Assembly (NCBI GenBank): GCA_003514305.1
Contig: DORE01000166.1
Location: forward strand, 1 to 5,426
Origin: Gammaproteobacteria bacterium
GTDB lineage: Bacteria > Pseudomonadota > Gammaproteobacteria > Pseudomonadales > Pseudohongiellaceae
Length of the DNA stretch: 5,426 nucleotides
Direction: 5' to 3'
The position numbers were made by a program, and so were the translations under genes. Positions within the stretch are counted from its first letter, which is position 1, and each line of letters starts with the position of its first letter. The notes beneath the pieces were generated by a model. That model ran no database searches, was not told where the DNA came from, and saw only the letters and a program-made list of their open reading frames with translations. This document shows, piece by piece, positions 5,285 through 5,426 of the stretch.

Positions 5285-5426
5285 TCAGTAGCAGGCATCA
5301 TTCAGCCAGATTAATGCCTGCCTTTGACTGGTTTGTTGTCGTGATTCATGCCGTCGCCCCTCGATTTTTTCAAAATCGGCTCGAATATTTCGAGCAGAGA
5401 CGAGGTAACCCTCAATCATCTCTCGA
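5285..5426 (-). CDS. C-terminus of an unidentified gene (5' end beyond right edge)
   Basis: A minus-strand frame enters from the right edge and stays open for 46 codons to TGA at 5285-5287. It reads MIEGYLVSARNIRADFEKIE and then a charged, Gln/Arg-rich helix-like part ending QALIWLNDACY. The composition is protein-like, and the frame ends 27 nt before the start of the leader ORF of the SMR transporter on the same strand, with the leader's ribosome binding site in that gap. That spacing suggests a shared transcript. No family was recognised. Position upstream of an efflux gene would fit a regulator or a second transport component, but that is only inference. Two small palindromes inside it (5362-5378 and 5379-5395) are probably by-products of coding. 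An ATG at 5417-5419 lies in frame, but the frame continues upstream to the edge, so the true start is likely outside. Confidence 0.5.
   Translation of the reverse strand, partial: REMIEGYLVSARNIRADFEKIEGRRHESRQQTSQRQALIWLNDACY
5291..5321. repeat. 8-bp inverted repeat at the end of the right-edge gene
   Basis: GCAGGCAT (5291-5298) and ATGCCTGC (5314-5321) are perfect inverted arms with a 15-nt loop. It covers the last codons of the right-edge gene, about 25-55 nt before the leader ORF's ribosome binding site on the minus strand. No T-tract follows on the minus strand, so it is not a normal terminator. It could be an operator or an mRNA stability stem between the two genes, or chance. Confidence 0.3.

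Noticed and set aside
5362..5395. Two adjacent palindromes, CGATTTT/AAAATCG and GCTCGAA/TTCGAGC, as a terminator or operator
   Set aside because: Both fall within the open frame of the right-edge gene, so coding constraint or chance explains them more simply.
5278..5414. Direct repeat GTAACCCTCA at 5278-5287 and 5405-5414 as operator boxes
   Set aside because: One copy lies inside coding sequence, and ten-base repeats at this distance are expected by chance about as often as not.

Overview
The window reads as bacterial, most likely a Gram-negative proteobacterium of moderate GC (under 50% by eye). This rests on compact operon layout and on the protein families present, not on any marker gene, so the taxonomy is an inference. 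Genes lie on both strands: a plus-strand cluster on the left, a solitary plus-strand membrane enzyme in the middle, a long gene-poor stretch, and a minus-strand cluster entering from the right edge.

Left cluster (2-2730, plus): the C-terminal part of an amidase-signature hydrolase (N-terminus lost off the left edge), an acyl-CoA-type carboxyltransferase of about 517 aa, and a minimal 74-aa biotin carrier protein with an intact EVMKM biotinylation site. The gaps are 48 nt (amidase to the preferred ATG) and 23 nt, so this looks like one operon. Carboxyltransferase and carrier are two of the three parts of a biotin-dependent carboxylase. The third, biotin carboxylase, is not in the window and must lie upstream of the amidase or elsewhere if the enzyme is a carboxylase. 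By eye, the position that matches the acyl-chain-selecting Asp of propionyl-CoA carboxylases is Ala here, so the substrate is open.

Middle (2731-3975): 330 bases with no supported gene, holding one imperfect palindrome, then a 304-aa membrane protein of the sterol desaturase / fatty acid hydroxylase superfamily with all the di-iron histidine boxes.

Gene-poor stretch (3976-4862): nearly 890 bases with no intact gene. Several short open stretches on the minus strand read like protein but lack starts or are cut by stops, as in a decayed gene. One of them (4457-4675) is the most protein-like. A bulged hairpin at 4653-4680 is followed on the minus strand by T-rich sequence and may terminate the transporter transcript.

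Right cluster (4863-5426, minus): the unidentified C-terminus of a gene running in from the right edge, then a 25-codon ORF with a strong ribosome binding site whose TGA overlaps the ATG of an EmrE/Qac-type small multidrug resistance (SMR) transporter. The short ORF has not been assigned to a family; its position suggests translational coupling or a leader-peptide role. It carries a run of seven T on the coding strand, and one extra T would fuse it in frame to the transporter. No single complete new system is demonstrated; the best leads are the amidase/carboxyltransferase/carrier operon and the coupled leader ORF of the transporter.
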